A model generated the notes under the pieces. The model was given only the letters and a program-made list of their open reading frames with translations, did not search any database and was not told the origin of the DNA. Both the position numbers and the translations under genes were made by a program. A stretch of DNA of 64,000 nucleotides, from positions 1-64,000 of the forward strand of contig JBGAGT010000005.1 of the NCBI GenBank assembly GCA_044226535.1, in the 5' to 3' direction. The DNA comes from VBCG01 sp044226535 (lineage in GTDB: Bacteria; Pseudomonadota; Gammaproteobacteria; Burkholderiales; Casimicrobiaceae). Every line of letters begins with the position of its first letter. Position 1 is the first letter of the stretch. Positions 1-8,864 of the stretch are shown one piece after another.

Positions 1-189
1 ATTGACTCGGGGACGGGCTGGCGAGCAGGCTCGCCGCCCCACCGGGGTCCCAGGCTGCACGGTCCGGTCCGGTCACCTTGACGGTGTCCGGACTTTACCG
101 CGCTGGTCTGGGCCGAACATACAAGCCGGGGTCATCGCGAAGCACGATCCCCCGATGGCCGTCGCACGCCTTGCCGATCTGCGCCAGGC

Positions 190-279
190 GTCCCCGCTTT
201 CGCGGGGATGACGCGATTGCGCAGCTACCGCTCTACCGCAGCGGCAAGGCATGGATCCCCGCTTGCGCGGGGATGACGG
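190..279. repeat. Two dyad (REP/dRS3-like) repeats in a gene-free left edge
   Basis: Two copies of a short hairpin repeat lie at about 190-213 (tccccgctttcgcggggatg) and 253-279 (tccccgcttgcgcggggatg). The same family recurs at 7.2, 8.0, 11.9 and 21.1 kb. Each copy is an inverted repeat of C and G runs around a short centre, followed by GACG. I see no convincing gene in positions 1-298; the reading frames there lack a ribosome site or a recognisable product. Confidence 0.8.
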
Positions 280-298
280 TCGGTCCCGCCGGCGCCGA

Positions 299-973
299 TC
301 AGGACGCGGCGGCGAGGCGTTCCGCGTAGGGCACGACGTCGGTGCGGCCCACGCGCGGTGGACGCGCGGCGATGCCGGCGATCATCGCCTCGACCATGGG
401 CCGCGCCTGGCGCGCGAGGTCGTAGGCCGCGGGGTCGCGCATCCACACGTGCATCAGGCCGAGCATGAAGGCCTTGAGCATGGCCGCGGCGAGCGCGACG
501 TCGGTGTCGGGCGGCAGGGCGCCCTCGGTGACCGCGCGGTCGAGGAGCCCGATCACGCGCGCGCGGCAGCTCTCGTCCGAAAAGCGCTGGCGCTCGAGCG
601 TGGGCGCCGACTTGTCGGTGTCCTCGCACTTGTTGAACAGCACGTCGAACACCGCCTGCGTCCGCGCATCGCGCGCGAGGTGCACCAGCACGCCCGCCGC
701 GTTGTCGCGCAGCACGTCGAGGGCCGGCATGCCTGCCGCGCCGCAGCATGCGATCATGGACTCCATCGGCAGGGCGGCGCGCTCGCACAGGGCGGCGAGG
801 ATTTCCGACTTGTCGTTGAAATGCCAGTAGACGGCGCCACGCGTCACGCCCGCGGCCTGCGCCACATCCGCCAGCGTGGCGCGCGCGACACCCTTGGCAC
901 GAAAGACGAATTCGGCGGCGTCGAGCAGCGCCTCGCGGGTGGCCGCGGCGCCCTCGCGGGTCTTGCGGACCAT
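299..973 (-). CDS. TetR-family repressor of the adjacent RND efflux operon (AcrR/TtgR-like)
   Basis: This 224-residue TetR-family regulator has an N-terminal helix-turn-helix at roughly residues 10-57. Its opening (MVRKTREGAAATREALLDAA) and the ATLADVAQAAGVTRGAVYWHF recognition region closely follow AcrR and TtgR. The rest is the all-helical ligand-binding half. The start at 973 fits the AcrR N-terminus and has AGGA 6 nt upstream; an in-frame ATG at 985 would add four residues. It is divergent from the efflux genes, and a palindrome matching the E. coli AcrR operator lies between them. It therefore probably represses the pump and itself, with release by amphipathic drugs. The family and role are well supported; the ligand is unknown. 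Confidence 0.93.
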   Translation of the reverse strand: MVRKTREGAAATREALLDAAEFVFRAKGVARATLADVAQAAGVTRGAVYWHFNDKSEILAALCERAALPMESMIACCGAAGMPALDVLRDNAAGVLVHLARDARTQAVFDVLFNKCEDTDKSAPTLERQRFSDESCRARVIGLLDRAVTEGALPPDTDVALAAAMLKAFMLGLMHVWMRDPAAYDLARQARPMVEAMIAGIAARPPRVGRTDVVPYAERLAAAS

Positions 974-994
974 GGCGTCCTGCATTTCCGGGGG

Positions 995-1023
995 TTGCAA
1001 ACATTCGTGAATGTATGTAAATT
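995..1023 (+). promoter_or_regulatory. AcrR-like operator overlapping the efflux operon promoter
   Basis: The arms ACATTC and GAATGT (1001-1014) flank a GT centre. The stretch ACATTCGTGAATGTATGTA (1001-1019) matches the known E. coli AcrR operator at all but one base. A possible promoter brackets it: TTGCAA at 995-1000, a 17-bp spacer, and TAAATT at 1018-1023, reading toward the efflux operon. A repressor bound here would cover the spacer. The 5' leader to the start at 1175 would be about 145 nt. The operator is clear by comparison; the promoter is inferred. Confidence 0.7.
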
Positions 1024-1174
1024 GCGCGAAATCGTCAAGCCGCGCTGCAGCATCAGCGCGGACGCCGCGGCGGCCACGCCCAGAAGGCGCGGCGTCCTGC
1101 CGAGGGTCCCGCGGCATTCCCTTGCACATTCCTCCCCGCCTGCGCCCATCGCGCGCCATTCCCCGGAGCACCGC

Positions 1175-2434
1175 ATGAGCTTTCCCCATTTCCGTCGCCT
1201 GTTGCCGTTGATGGTGGTCGCACTCGCAGCCTGTGGGCAGCAGCAGCCGCAGGGCTTCCACGGCTTTCCCCCGGCGCACGTGACGGTCGAGACCGTCACC
1301 CCGCGCGACCTTCCCGTGACCTTCGAGTACACCGGGCAGGCGGTCGGGTCCAAGGACGTCGAGGTGCGCGCGCGCGTCACCGGCATCGTGCAGCAGCGCG
1401 CGTTCGCCGAAGGCAGCGCGGTGAAGCAGGGCCAGCTGCTGTTCGTCATCGATCCCCGCGAGAGCGAGGCCGTCGCGGCTGCCGCGCGCGCCGAGCTCGC
1501 GCGCGCCCAGGCCGCCAAGTCGCAGGCCGACCGCGAGGCGGCGCGACTGAAGCCCCTCGCCGAGCGCCACGCCATCGGCCAGAAGGAAGCCGACGACGCG
1601 CAATCGACGGCGGAGCTCGCCGCGGCGGCGATCCAGTCGGCGCAGGCCAAGCTCGACACGGCGCTGCTCGACCTCTCCTATACGCGCGTCACCGCGCCCA
1701 TCGCGGGCCTGTCGTCGCGTGCGCAGGTGTCCGAGGGTGCGCTGGTCACCGCCAACCAGTCGCTGCTCACCGTCATTTCGCAGGTCGACCCGATCTGGGT
1801 GCAATTCAGCGTCGCCGAGAACGCGCAGCTCAAGCTGCAGACCGCGGTCGACGCCGGCAGGCTTTCCCTGCCCGCCAACAACGCCTTCGACGTCTCGATC
1901 AAGCTCTCCGACGGGACGATGTTCCCGCGCAAGGGCCACATCAACTTCGCCGACACGCGCATCAATCCCGCCACCGGCACCAACGAGCTGCGCGCCGAGA
2001 TCCCCAATCGCGACCTGGCCTTGAAGCCGGGGCAGTTCCTGCGCGTGATCCTCGCCGGCGCCGTGCGCAAGAACGCCATCGCCATCCCGCAGGTCGCGGT
2101 GCTCGACGGCACGCAAGGCAAGTACGTCTACGTCGCGACGAAGGACAAGGACGGCAAGGACGTCGCGATGCCCAGGCTCGTGGTGCTGGGCGACTGGGTC
2201 GACGGCTCGGGACAGAACCTCTTCGTCATCGAGTCCGGCCTCGCCGCGGGCGACCGGCTGATCACCGACGGCATCGCCAAGATCTTCATGCCGGGCGCGC
2301 CGATCATCCCCGACGGCGCCCCGTCGGGACAGCCGCAGGGCGCTGGCGCGCCGGGCGCCGGGCCCGCCAAGGCCGGCGAAGCGGCGAAGGCAGGCGAGCC
2401 CGCCAAGGCCGACGCGGCCCCGCACAAGTCGTAA
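1175..2434 (+). CDS. RND efflux periplasmic adaptor lipoprotein (AcrA/MexA type)
   Basis: This 419-residue membrane-fusion protein links the inner-membrane pump to the outer-membrane channel. The signal peptide ends in a lipobox (ALAAC, Cys20). A lipoyl-like half (VEVRARVTGIVQQR, about residues 55-70) and an alpha-helical hairpin follow, then a second lipoyl half (LSYTRVTAPIAG) and the beta-barrel and membrane-proximal domains. The C-terminus is a low-complexity Ala/Gly/Pro/Lys tail of about 45 residues. The start was chosen because upstream in-frame codons belong to a spurious extension over the TetR gene and the signal peptide begins here. It is the first gene of the operon, 21 nt before the permease. 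Confidence 0.95.
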   Translation: MSFPHFRRLLPLMVVALAACGQQQPQGFHGFPPAHVTVETVTPRDLPVTFEYTGQAVGSKDVEVRARVTGIVQQRAFAEGSAVKQGQLLFVIDPRESEAVAAAARAELARAQAAKSQADREAARLKPLAERHAIGQKEADDAQSTAELAAAAIQSAQAKLDTALLDLSYTRVTAPIAGLSSRAQVSEGALVTANQSLLTVISQVDPIWVQFSVAENAQLKLQTAVDAGRLSLPANNAFDVSIKLSDGTMFPRKGHINFADTRINPATGTNELRAEIPNRDLALKPGQFLRVILAGAVRKNAIAIPQVAVLDGTQGKYVYVATKDKDGKDVAMPRLVVLGDWVDGSGQNLFVIESGLAAGDRLITDGIAKIFMPGAPIIPDGAPSGQPQGAGAPGAGPAKAGEAAKAGEPAKADAAPHKS

Positions 2435-2455
2435 CCGACGCCGGGACCCGCCACC

Positions 2456-5400
2456 ATGCTCTCGCGCTTCTTCATCGACCGCCCGATCTTCGCGGCGGTC
2501 ATCTCGATCTTCCTGGTGCTCGCCGGCATCGCGTCGATCCGCACGCTGCCCATCGCGCAGTACCCCGAGATCGCGCCGCCGGTCGTGACCGTGCAGGCCG
2601 TCTACCCCGGCGCCTCGGCGCAGGTGGTCGAGCAGACCGTCGCCGCGCCGCTGGAGAACTCCATCAACGGCGTGCCGGGGCTCATGTACATGAGCTCCAA
2701 CTCGGGCTCCAACGGCGTCGTGACCATCTCGGTGTCGTTCGAGATCGGCACCAACATCGACATCGCCACTGTCAACGTCAACAACCGCGTCAACGAGGTG
2801 CTGCCGCGGCTGCCCGAGGAAGTGCGGCGCCAGGGCGTGACCGTCAACCGCGGCAGCTCGTCGTTCCTGCAGGTCGTGGCGTTCTACTCGCCCGACGGCT
2901 CGCTCACCGACCTCGACACGTCGAACTACGTCACGCTCAACGTGCTCGACCAGATCAAGCGGCTGCCGGGCACGACCAACGTGCAGATCTTCGGCGCCAA
3001 GGACTACGCGATGCGGATCTGGATGAAGCCGGACCGCCTCGCGCAGCTCAAGCTCACGCCGGCCGACGTGGTCGGCGCCATCAACGACCAGAACGCGCAG
3101 TTCGCCCCCGGCAAGGTCGGCGAGCCGCCGATCGGCAAGGGCCAGGACCTCGTCTACACGGTCACCACGCAGGGCCGCCTGTCGACCGCCAAGCAGTTCG
3201 AGGGCATCGTGGTGCGCGCCAATCCCGACGGCTCGACGGTGTACCTGCGCGACATCGCGCGCGTCGAGCTCGGGGCGAAGGATTACCAGTTCAACGGCCG
3301 CTACAACGGCCATCCGGCGACGCTGGTCGGCATCTTCCTGTCGCCGGGCGCCAACGCGCTCGATGTCGCGAAGTCGTCCAACGCGCTGCTCGCCGAGCTC
3401 GCCACGTCGTTCCCGCAGGGCCTTGCGTACTCGGTTGCCTTCGACACGACGCGCTTCATCGAGGTGTCGATCCGCGAGGTCGTCAAGACGCTGCTCGAGG
3501 CGATGGTGCTGGTGTTCCTCGTCGTCTACGTGTTCCTGCAGAGCTGGCGCGCCGCGCTGATCCCCTTCGCCGCGGTGCCGGTGGCCCTGACCGGCGCATT
3601 CGCCGGCATCCACCTGCTCGGCTACTCGATCAACACGCTGTCGCTGTTCGGCATGGTGCTGTCCATCGGCATCGTCGTCGACGACGCGATCGTCGTGCTG
3701 GAGAACGTCGAGCGCATCATCCGCGAGGAAGGGCTCTCGCCGCGCGACGCCGCGATCAAGGCCATGCAGGAGGTGACGAGCCCGATCATCGCCATCGTGC
3801 TGACGCTGGTCGCGGTGTTCGTGCCCATCGCCTTCCTGGGCGGCCTCACCGGCGAGCTCTATCGCCAGTTCGCGGTGACGATCTCGATCTGCGTGGTCAT
3901 CTCGGGCATCGTGGCGCTGACGCTGTCGCCAGCCCTGTGCTCGCTGATCCTCAAGGGGCACGAGGAGCCCAACCGCTTCTTCAGGGCGTTCAACCGCGGC
4001 TTCGAGCGCGTCCGCGGGCGCTACACCCACGGCGTGGCCTGGCTCATCCGCCGAGGCGTGGTCGGCCTCCTGCTGTTCGGCGCGATGGTCGCCGCGGCCG
4101 TGTTCATGTGGCGCATCGTGCCGGGAAGCCTCGTTCCCGACGAGGACCAGGGCTTCTTCATCAGCGCGGTGTTCCTGCCCGACGGCGCGACGCTCGAGCG
4201 CACGCAGAAGGTGGTCGAGCAGGTCGAGGCCGCGGTGCGCAGCAATCCCGCCAACAAGGACGTGGTGGCGTTCACCGGCTTCGACTTCATCGGCAGCGGC
4301 GGCTTCCGCAACAACGCCGCGACGCTCTTCGTCACGCAGCAGCACTGGGACGAGCGCCACGTGACCGCGCAACAGCTCGTCGGCGAGCTGTTCGCCAAGA
4401 CCGCCGGGATCAAGGACGCGCTGGTGCTGGCGTTCAACCCGCCGCCGATCTTCGGCCTCGGCAACACGGGCGGCTACGAGTTCTACATCCAGAGCCGCCG
4501 CGGCGCCGATGCCAAGCGCCTGTCGGAGGTCAAGGACGCCTTCCTCGCGCGCGCCAACCGCGACCCGATGCTGGGCGGCGCGCAGACGCTGTGGCACGCC
4601 GCGGTGCCGCAGCTCTACGTCGACGTCGACCGCGAGAAGGCCAAGAAGCTCGGCGTGCCGGTCACCGACATCTTCAACACGCTGTCGGCGACGATGGGCA
4701 GCTACTACGTCAACGACTTCAACCTTTACGGCCGTACCTGGCAGGTGCTGCTGTCGGCCGATCCCGACTACCGCAAGCGCCCCGACGACATCACCGGCGT
4801 GTACGTGCGCGCCGCGGCAGGCGAGATGGTGCCGCTGTCGTCGCTGGTCACCGTCAAGTACGCCTCTGGCCCCGATTCGATGGACCGCTTCAACAACCTG
4901 CCCGCGGTGAAGATCATCGGGCAGGCCGCGCCGGGCTACAGCTCGGGCCAGGCGATCGCGCGCGTCGAGCAGATCGCGCGCGAGACGCTGCCGCCCGACT
5001 TCAGCTTCGACTGGGGCGGATCGTCGTACCAGGAAAAGAAATCGGGCGGCGCGTCGACCTTCGCGCTGGCGTTGGCGGTGATCATGGTGTTCCTGATCCT
5101 CGCCGCGCAATACGAGCGCTGGTCGCTGCCGCTCGCCGTGCTGCTCGCCCTGCCGTTCGGCACCTTCGGTGCGCTGGTCGCGGTGTGGCTGCGCGGGCTC
5201 ACCGGCGACGTCTACTTCCAGATCGGCCTCGTCACGCTGCTCGGCCTCGCCGCCAAGAACGCGATCCTGATCGTCGAGTTCGCGCTGTACAAGCACGAGG
5301 AGGGCATGTCGGCCTCGGCCTCGGCGGTGGAAGGCGCGCGGCTGCGCTTCAGGCCCATCCTGATGACCTCGCTGGCTTTCATCTTCGGCGTGCTGCCCCT

Positions 5401-5653
5401 CGCCATCTCGGTGGGCGCCGGCGCCGGCGCGCGGCACTCCGTGGGCACCGGCGTGATGGGCGGCATGATCGCGGCGACCTTCCTCGCCATCTTCTTCGTG
5501 CCGCTGTTCTTCAAGGTGATCTTCGACCGCAGCGCGCGCGAGAAGCGCGGCACCGCCGAGATCTTCGCGGAAATCGACCAGCACCATCACGCGACGAGCG
5601 CGGCGGCCGCCACCGGCCACGCGACGCCGGCGCGGGGAGAGGCAACGCCATGA
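2456..5653 (+). CDS. RND multidrug efflux permease (AcrB/MexB, HAE-1 family)
   Basis: At 1065 residues this is full length for the hydrophobe/amphiphile efflux family. It begins with the typical FFIDRPIFAAVISIFLVLAG first transmembrane helix and TLPIAQYPEIAPP. Proton-relay residues are present: the Asp-Asp pair in GIVVDDAIVVLEN near residue 410 (TM4) and the Lys in GLAAKNAILIVEF near residue 933 (TM10). Two large periplasmic loops follow TM1 and TM7. The trimer drives proton-coupled export of drugs, detergents or solvents. Its stop overlaps the next start (ATGA), so it is translationally coupled to the outer-membrane factor. Confidence 0.96.
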   Translation: MLSRFFIDRPIFAAVISIFLVLAGIASIRTLPIAQYPEIAPPVVTVQAVYPGASAQVVEQTVAAPLENSINGVPGLMYMSSNSGSNGVVTISVSFEIGTNIDIATVNVNNRVNEVLPRLPEEVRRQGVTVNRGSSSFLQVVAFYSPDGSLTDLDTSNYVTLNVLDQIKRLPGTTNVQIFGAKDYAMRIWMKPDRLAQLKLTPADVVGAINDQNAQFAPGKVGEPPIGKGQDLVYTVTTQGRLSTAKQFEGIVVRANPDGSTVYLRDIARVELGAKDYQFNGRYNGHPATLVGIFLSPGANALDVAKSSNALLAELATSFPQGLAYSVAFDTTRFIEVSIREVVKTLLEAMVLVFLVVYVFLQSWRAALIPFAAVPVALTGAFAGIHLLGYSINTLSLFGMVLSIGIVVDDAIVVLENVERIIREEGLSPRDAAIKAMQEVTSPIIAIVLTLVAVFVPIAFLGGLTGELYRQFAVTISICVVISGIVALTLSPALCSLILKGHEEPNRFFRAFNRGFERVRGRYTHGVAWLIRRGVVGLLLFGAMVAAAVFMWRIVPGSLVPDEDQGFFISAVFLPDGATLERTQKVVEQVEAAVRSNPANKDVVAFTGFDFIGSGGFRNNAATLFVTQQHWDERHVTAQQLVGELFAKTAGIKDALVLAFNPPPIFGLGNTGGYEFYIQSRRGADAKRLSEVKDAFLARANRDPMLGGAQTLWHAAVPQLYVDVDREKAKKLGVPVTDIFNTLSATMGSYYVNDFNLYGRTWQVLLSADPDYRKRPDDITGVYVRAAAGEMVPLSSLVTVKYASGPDSMDRFNNLPAVKIIGQAAPGYSSGQAIARVEQIARETLPPDFSFDWGGSSYQEKKSGGASTFALALAVIMVFLILAAQYERWSLPLAVLLALPFGTFGALVAVWLRGLTGDVYFQIGLVTLLGLAAKNAILIVEFALYKHEEGMSASASAVEGARLRFRPILMTSLAFIFGVLPLAISVGAGAGARHSVGTGVMGGMIAATFLAIFFVPLFFKVIFDRSAREKRGTAEIFAEIDQHHHATSAAAATGHATPARGEATP

Positions 5654-7167
5654 CCCATCCCTCCATGCCCCCGCACCGCCCCTTCGGCGGCGCGCGGATC
5701 GCCGCAGCCGGCCTCGCGCTGGCGCTGGTCGCGGGCTGCCAGACCACGCCCACCGAGCCGCCCGCGCTCGAGCTTCCCGCTGTCGCCACGGCGGCGAGCG
5801 GCACGGCCACGCTCGCCAGCGAACGCTGGTGGACGCTGTTCAACGATCCGGTGCTCGACCGGCTCGAGGACGAGGCGCTCGCGCACAACCTCGACATCGC
5901 CGCAGCGATCGCGCGCGTCGACTACGCGCGCGCGCAGGTGCAGCTCGCGCAGGCCGACCTGCTGCCCTCGGTCGGGCTCGGCGTCGACGCCTCGCGCGGA
6001 CGCGCCACGCGGGTCGGCTCGACGCCCATCCCCGACGGCATCTCCAGCGTCGGCAACGACTTCCGGGTGGGCCTGCAGGCGTCCTACGAGCTCGACGTCT
6101 GGGGCAAGTTCCGCACGGCCACGCGCGCCGCGCAGAAGGACCTCCTTGCCTCGCGCTACGCCCGCGAGAGCGTGCGCGCCGCGGTCACCGCGGCGACCGC
6201 GCAGGCGTATTTCACGCTGGTCGCCTCGGATGCGCAGCTCGCGCTGCTGCGCGACACGCAGAAGTCGCGCGAGGAGTCGCTGTCGCTGCAGCGCGATCGC
6301 CAGCAGGGCGGCATCATCGGCAACTTCGAGCTCCGCTCGGCCGAGGCCGAGCTCGCGGCCGTCCAGGCCGACGTGGCATTCGCGCAGAACGCCGTCGCGC
6401 AGGCCGAGTCGGCGCTGGCGGCACTGGTGGGCCGCTCGCCGCGCGCGGTGTTCGACCCGCAGATCGACCGCGACTGCGAGCGCCGCGACTTCACCGCCGT
6501 GCCCACGCTGCCGGTCGGGCTCACCTCCGACCTGATGACGCGCCGGCCCGACATCCAGGCCGCGGAAGCGCAGCTTGCGTCCGCGAACATGCGCATCGAC
6601 GTCGCGCGTGCCGACTACTTCCCCGCGATCTCGCTCACGGGGCTGTTCGGCAGCGAGGCCGCGGCGGTGAAGAACCTCTTCACCGGGCCCGCCGCGATCT
6701 GGGGCATCGGCGCGTCGCTGGTGCAGCCGCTGTTCAACTTCAAGGCCATCGAGGCGAACGTCACCGCCAGCACCGCAAGGCGCGACGAGCTCGTCGCCAC
6801 GTACACGCAAACCGTGCAGTTCGCCTTCCGTGACGTGCACGACGCCCTCTACGCCAACGACGCCACGCGGCGCGCGCTGGTGGCGCAGCACCAGCGATCG
6901 GTGGCGCTGGCCGACGCGCTCGGCCTGTCCAACGACCGCTACAAGTCGGGCTATTCGGGCTTCGTCGAGGTGCTCGACTCGCAGCGGCAGCTCCTGCAGG
7001 CGCAGACGCTCGAGATCATCGCCGCCCGCAACGCGCGCGGCGCGCTGGTCGATCTCGCCAAGGCGCTGGGCGGCGGCTGGAACTTCCCCGATGCGGTGGC
7101 CTCGGAGACCACGACCAGCGTCTATCCGACGCTGCGGGAGATGTTTCCGGCGCCGGCGACCCCATAG
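5650..7167 (+). CDS. Outer-membrane efflux lipoprotein (OprM/NodT family)
   Basis: This 505-residue outer-membrane factor completes the tripartite pump. It has a lipobox at ALVAGC (Cys30) and the two repeated OEP domains of about 190 residues each. The WWTLFNDPVLDRLEDEAL opening and VGLTSDLMTRRPDIQAAEAQL at the middle are family hallmarks. It starts at 5650, overlapping the permease stop by ATGA. The last helical segment carries the usual SGYSGFVEVLDSQRQLL. Function is inferred from family and operon order. Confidence 0.95.
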   Translation: MTHPSMPPHRPFGGARIAAAGLALALVAGCQTTPTEPPALELPAVATAASGTATLASERWWTLFNDPVLDRLEDEALAHNLDIAAAIARVDYARAQVQLAQADLLPSVGLGVDASRGRATRVGSTPIPDGISSVGNDFRVGLQASYELDVWGKFRTATRAAQKDLLASRYARESVRAAVTAATAQAYFTLVASDAQLALLRDTQKSREESLSLQRDRQQGGIIGNFELRSAEAELAAVQADVAFAQNAVAQAESALAALVGRSPRAVFDPQIDRDCERRDFTAVPTLPVGLTSDLMTRRPDIQAAEAQLASANMRIDVARADYFPAISLTGLFGSEAAAVKNLFTGPAAIWGIGASLVQPLFNFKAIEANVTASTARRDELVATYTQTVQFAFRDVHDALYANDATRRALVAQHQRSVALADALGLSNDRYKSGYSGFVEVLDSQRQLLQAQTLEIIAARNARGALVDLAKALGGGWNFPDAVASETTTSVYPTLREMFPAPATP

Positions 7168-7195
7168 TCGTCGTTCCCGAAGCTGTCGTTCCCGA

Positions 7196-7281
7196 AGCTG
7201 TCATTCCCGCGAAAGCGGGAACCTCGTGCCTGCACCCGGAACGGGGGAAGAAGCCGGGTTCCCGCTTTCGCGGGAATGACC
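7196..7281. repeat. Inverted pair of dyad repeats after the efflux operon
   Basis: Two dyad units face each other: attcccgcgaaagcgggaa near 7202 and ttcccgctttcgcgggaat near 7259. Just before them tcgttcccgaagctg occurs twice (about 7168-7196). Together they lie between the convergent outer-membrane-factor and glycosyltransferase genes and could act as a transcription end or RNA-stabilising hairpin. I saw no T-run. Confidence 0.75.
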
Positions 7282-7288
7282 GGATCGA

Positions 7289-7933
7289 CTAGATCCCCAT
7301 CGTCCCGTGGTGCGTCGTGACGATCCCCGGATCGACATGGATCGCGAATCCCAGGCGCCGCAGCGTCATGCACGCCCAGTAGTCCTCGGACAGGTACTCG
7401 CCGTCGACCGCGCCGGCACGGAACACGTCGTAGTGCAGCGGCACGTTGTCGATGCCGATCAGCGTCGCCATGCGTGCGTAGACGCCGCCGCGCGACTTCG
7501 CGTCCTCGACCAGCGCGTCCACCGCGCGGCGCGACAGCAAGAGCGCCGCGGTGCCGACGCGCTCCACCACCAGCAGGTCGCCGTCCTCGCCGAGCGTTGC
7601 GCCGACGTTGAAGAGGCGCTGCCCCGACGGGCCGCGCCCCTTGAGGGGCACGGCGGCGCCGACGACATCGCGGTCCGCGGCGACGAGGCGCTGCACGCCC
7701 TCCGGCGAGATAGCCACGTCGGCGTCCAGGAAGAACAGGTGCGTGCAGGACGCGTCGGCGTGGAAGGCCGACAGCAGCGCATTGCGCGCGCGGGTGATGA
7801 GGCTCTCGTTGGCCATGCCCACCAGCGTGTGGCGGATGCCGGCGCGCGACAGCGCGAGCAGGGACGCGGTGTACGAGAGGTGGACCAAGCCGCCGTAGGC
7901 GGGCGTCGCGATCATCAGGTTGGCGTCGGGCAT
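7289..7933 (-). CDS. Glycosyltransferase-like protein with DAD motif
   Basis: This 214-residue protein opens MPDANLMIATPAYGGLVHLSY and contains THLFFLDADVAISPEG (about residues 63-78), a DxD-type nucleotide-sugar/metal motif in a GT-A-like fold. Its pattern resembles the Anp1/GT2-like proteins often found beside other glycosyltransferases. The start at 7933 follows that opening. A GTG at 7945 overlaps the stop of the upstream gene (GTGA) and would add four residues. It is the downstream member of a minus-strand pair. Donor and acceptor are unknown. Confidence 0.75.
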   Translation of the reverse strand: MPDANLMIATPAYGGLVHLSYTASLLALSRAGIRHTLVGMANESLITRARNALLSAFHADASCTHLFFLDADVAISPEGVQRLVAADRDVVGAAVPLKGRGPSGQRLFNVGATLGEDGDLLVVERVGTAALLLSRRAVDALVEDAKSRGGVYARMATLIGIDNVPLHYDVFRAGAVDGEYLSEDYWACMTLRRLGFAIHVDPGIVTTHHGTMGI

Positions 7934-7941
7934 CGCGTCGC

Positions 7942-8841
7942 TCACGGGCGCCAGGGGCCGGCATGGGTCCCCGCTTGCGCGGGGATGACGGCGTGGGTCC
8001 CCGCTTGCGCGGGGATGACGGTGTGCGGGTCCGCTTGCGCGGGGATGACGGTGGAGGGTCGTGGCACGTACTTGCGCGGGTTGCCGCAGAGCTGCGCGTT
8101 GAGCTCGGCGAAGCGCGCGAGCTCGGCGTCGCCGGCGCCGCGATAGCCGGCGGCGCGCCGCGCGTTGGCGGCATAGTGGGCATGCGCGTGCGCGCCCACG
8201 GCCGGCCTCGGGTGCCACATGTGCAGCGCCGCCTCGTCGTCGAGCTCGACCGTGGAAAGCCGCGCGCGCTCGACCATTTCCGACAGCGCGTCGTCCTCGC
8301 CGCCCCAACCGACGAAGCGCTCGTCGAAGCCGCCGATGGCGAAGAACGCGTCGCGGCGGATCACGAAGGCGCCGCCGCAGAGGACCAGGTGCTCGCCCGC
8401 CGCGCCACGCCCCGCCTGCAACACGCCGGCCCCGGGCAAGGCCGCGGCGCCTTCGCGCAGCGCCTGCGACTGCGCGGCGTCGAGGTCGACCAGCCGCACA
8501 TAGGGCTTGGCGAAGTCGTAGCGCTCGACGCAATGGGCGATCGCGCGTTCCAGCGATGCGCCGACGATGACGTCTGCGTCGCAGAACACCAGCACCGGCG
8601 AGGCGGCGGCGCGCGCGCCCATGTTGGCCGCCCAGGCCTTGTTGAACGGGCCCGGATTGAAGGCGAAGAGCGTCCGCGCCGCCGGGTGCGGAAGGACGCC
8701 GAGCGTCGGCGCCGCGTCCTGCTCGACCACCAGCACCTCGAGCTGCAACGCGCGCGGCAGGCGCGCGAGCACGGCCTCGAGGTTGGCAAGGCGCCATCCG
8801 TCGGCGTCCGCGCGGTACGGCACAATGATCGACGCACTCAT
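7942..8841 (-). CDS. Family 2 glycosyltransferase with repeat-derived C-terminal tail
   Basis: This 299-residue GT-A enzyme has the N-terminal SASIIVPYRAD strand, a DAD metal site (VLVFCDADVIVG, about residue 88) and the downstream GGFDERFVGWGGEDDAL acceptor motif typical of GT2 family chain-elongating or decorating transferases. Residues from about 264 onward are three translated dyad repeats (VIPAQAGTH-type), so the catalytic domain probably ended near residue 262 before repeat insertion. It lies head-to-head with another glycosyltransferase gene, with 23 nt between the starts. Confidence 0.85.
   Translation of the reverse strand: MSASIIVPYRADADGWRLANLEAVLARLPRALQLEVLVVEQDAAPTLGVLPHPAARTLFAFNPGPFNKAWAANMGARAAASPVLVFCDADVIVGASLERAIAHCVERYDFAKPYVRLVDLDAAQSQALREGAAALPGAGVLQAGRGAAGEHLVLCGGAFVIRRDAFFAIGGFDERFVGWGGEDDALSEMVERARLSTVELDDEAALHMWHPRPAVGAHAHAHYAANARRAAGYRGAGDAELARFAELNAQLCGNPRKYVPRPSTVIPAQADPHTVIPAQAGTHAVIPAQAGTHAGPWRP
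7963..8052. repeat. Three tandem dyad repeats inside the 3' end of a glycosyltransferase gene
   Basis: Three units of gggtccccgcttgcgcgggg plus atgacgg lie in tandem at about 27-32-bp spacing; the third has lost a few bases at its left end. They are read in frame by the gene at 7942-8841. Confidence 0.9.
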
Positions 8842-8864
8842 GCTTCGATGCTAACCGATCCCGC

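Noticed and set aside
299..5620. Very long reading frame opposite the efflux genes
   Set aside because: High GC leaves antisense frames open; only the right-hand TetR part has homology. Similar antisense frames at 13477-16992, 30021-32177 and 43381-47694 were rejected for the same reason.
7942..8052. VIPAQAGTH peptide repeats as a structural domain
   Set aside because: They are translations of the genome's dyad repeats rather than a protein domain.
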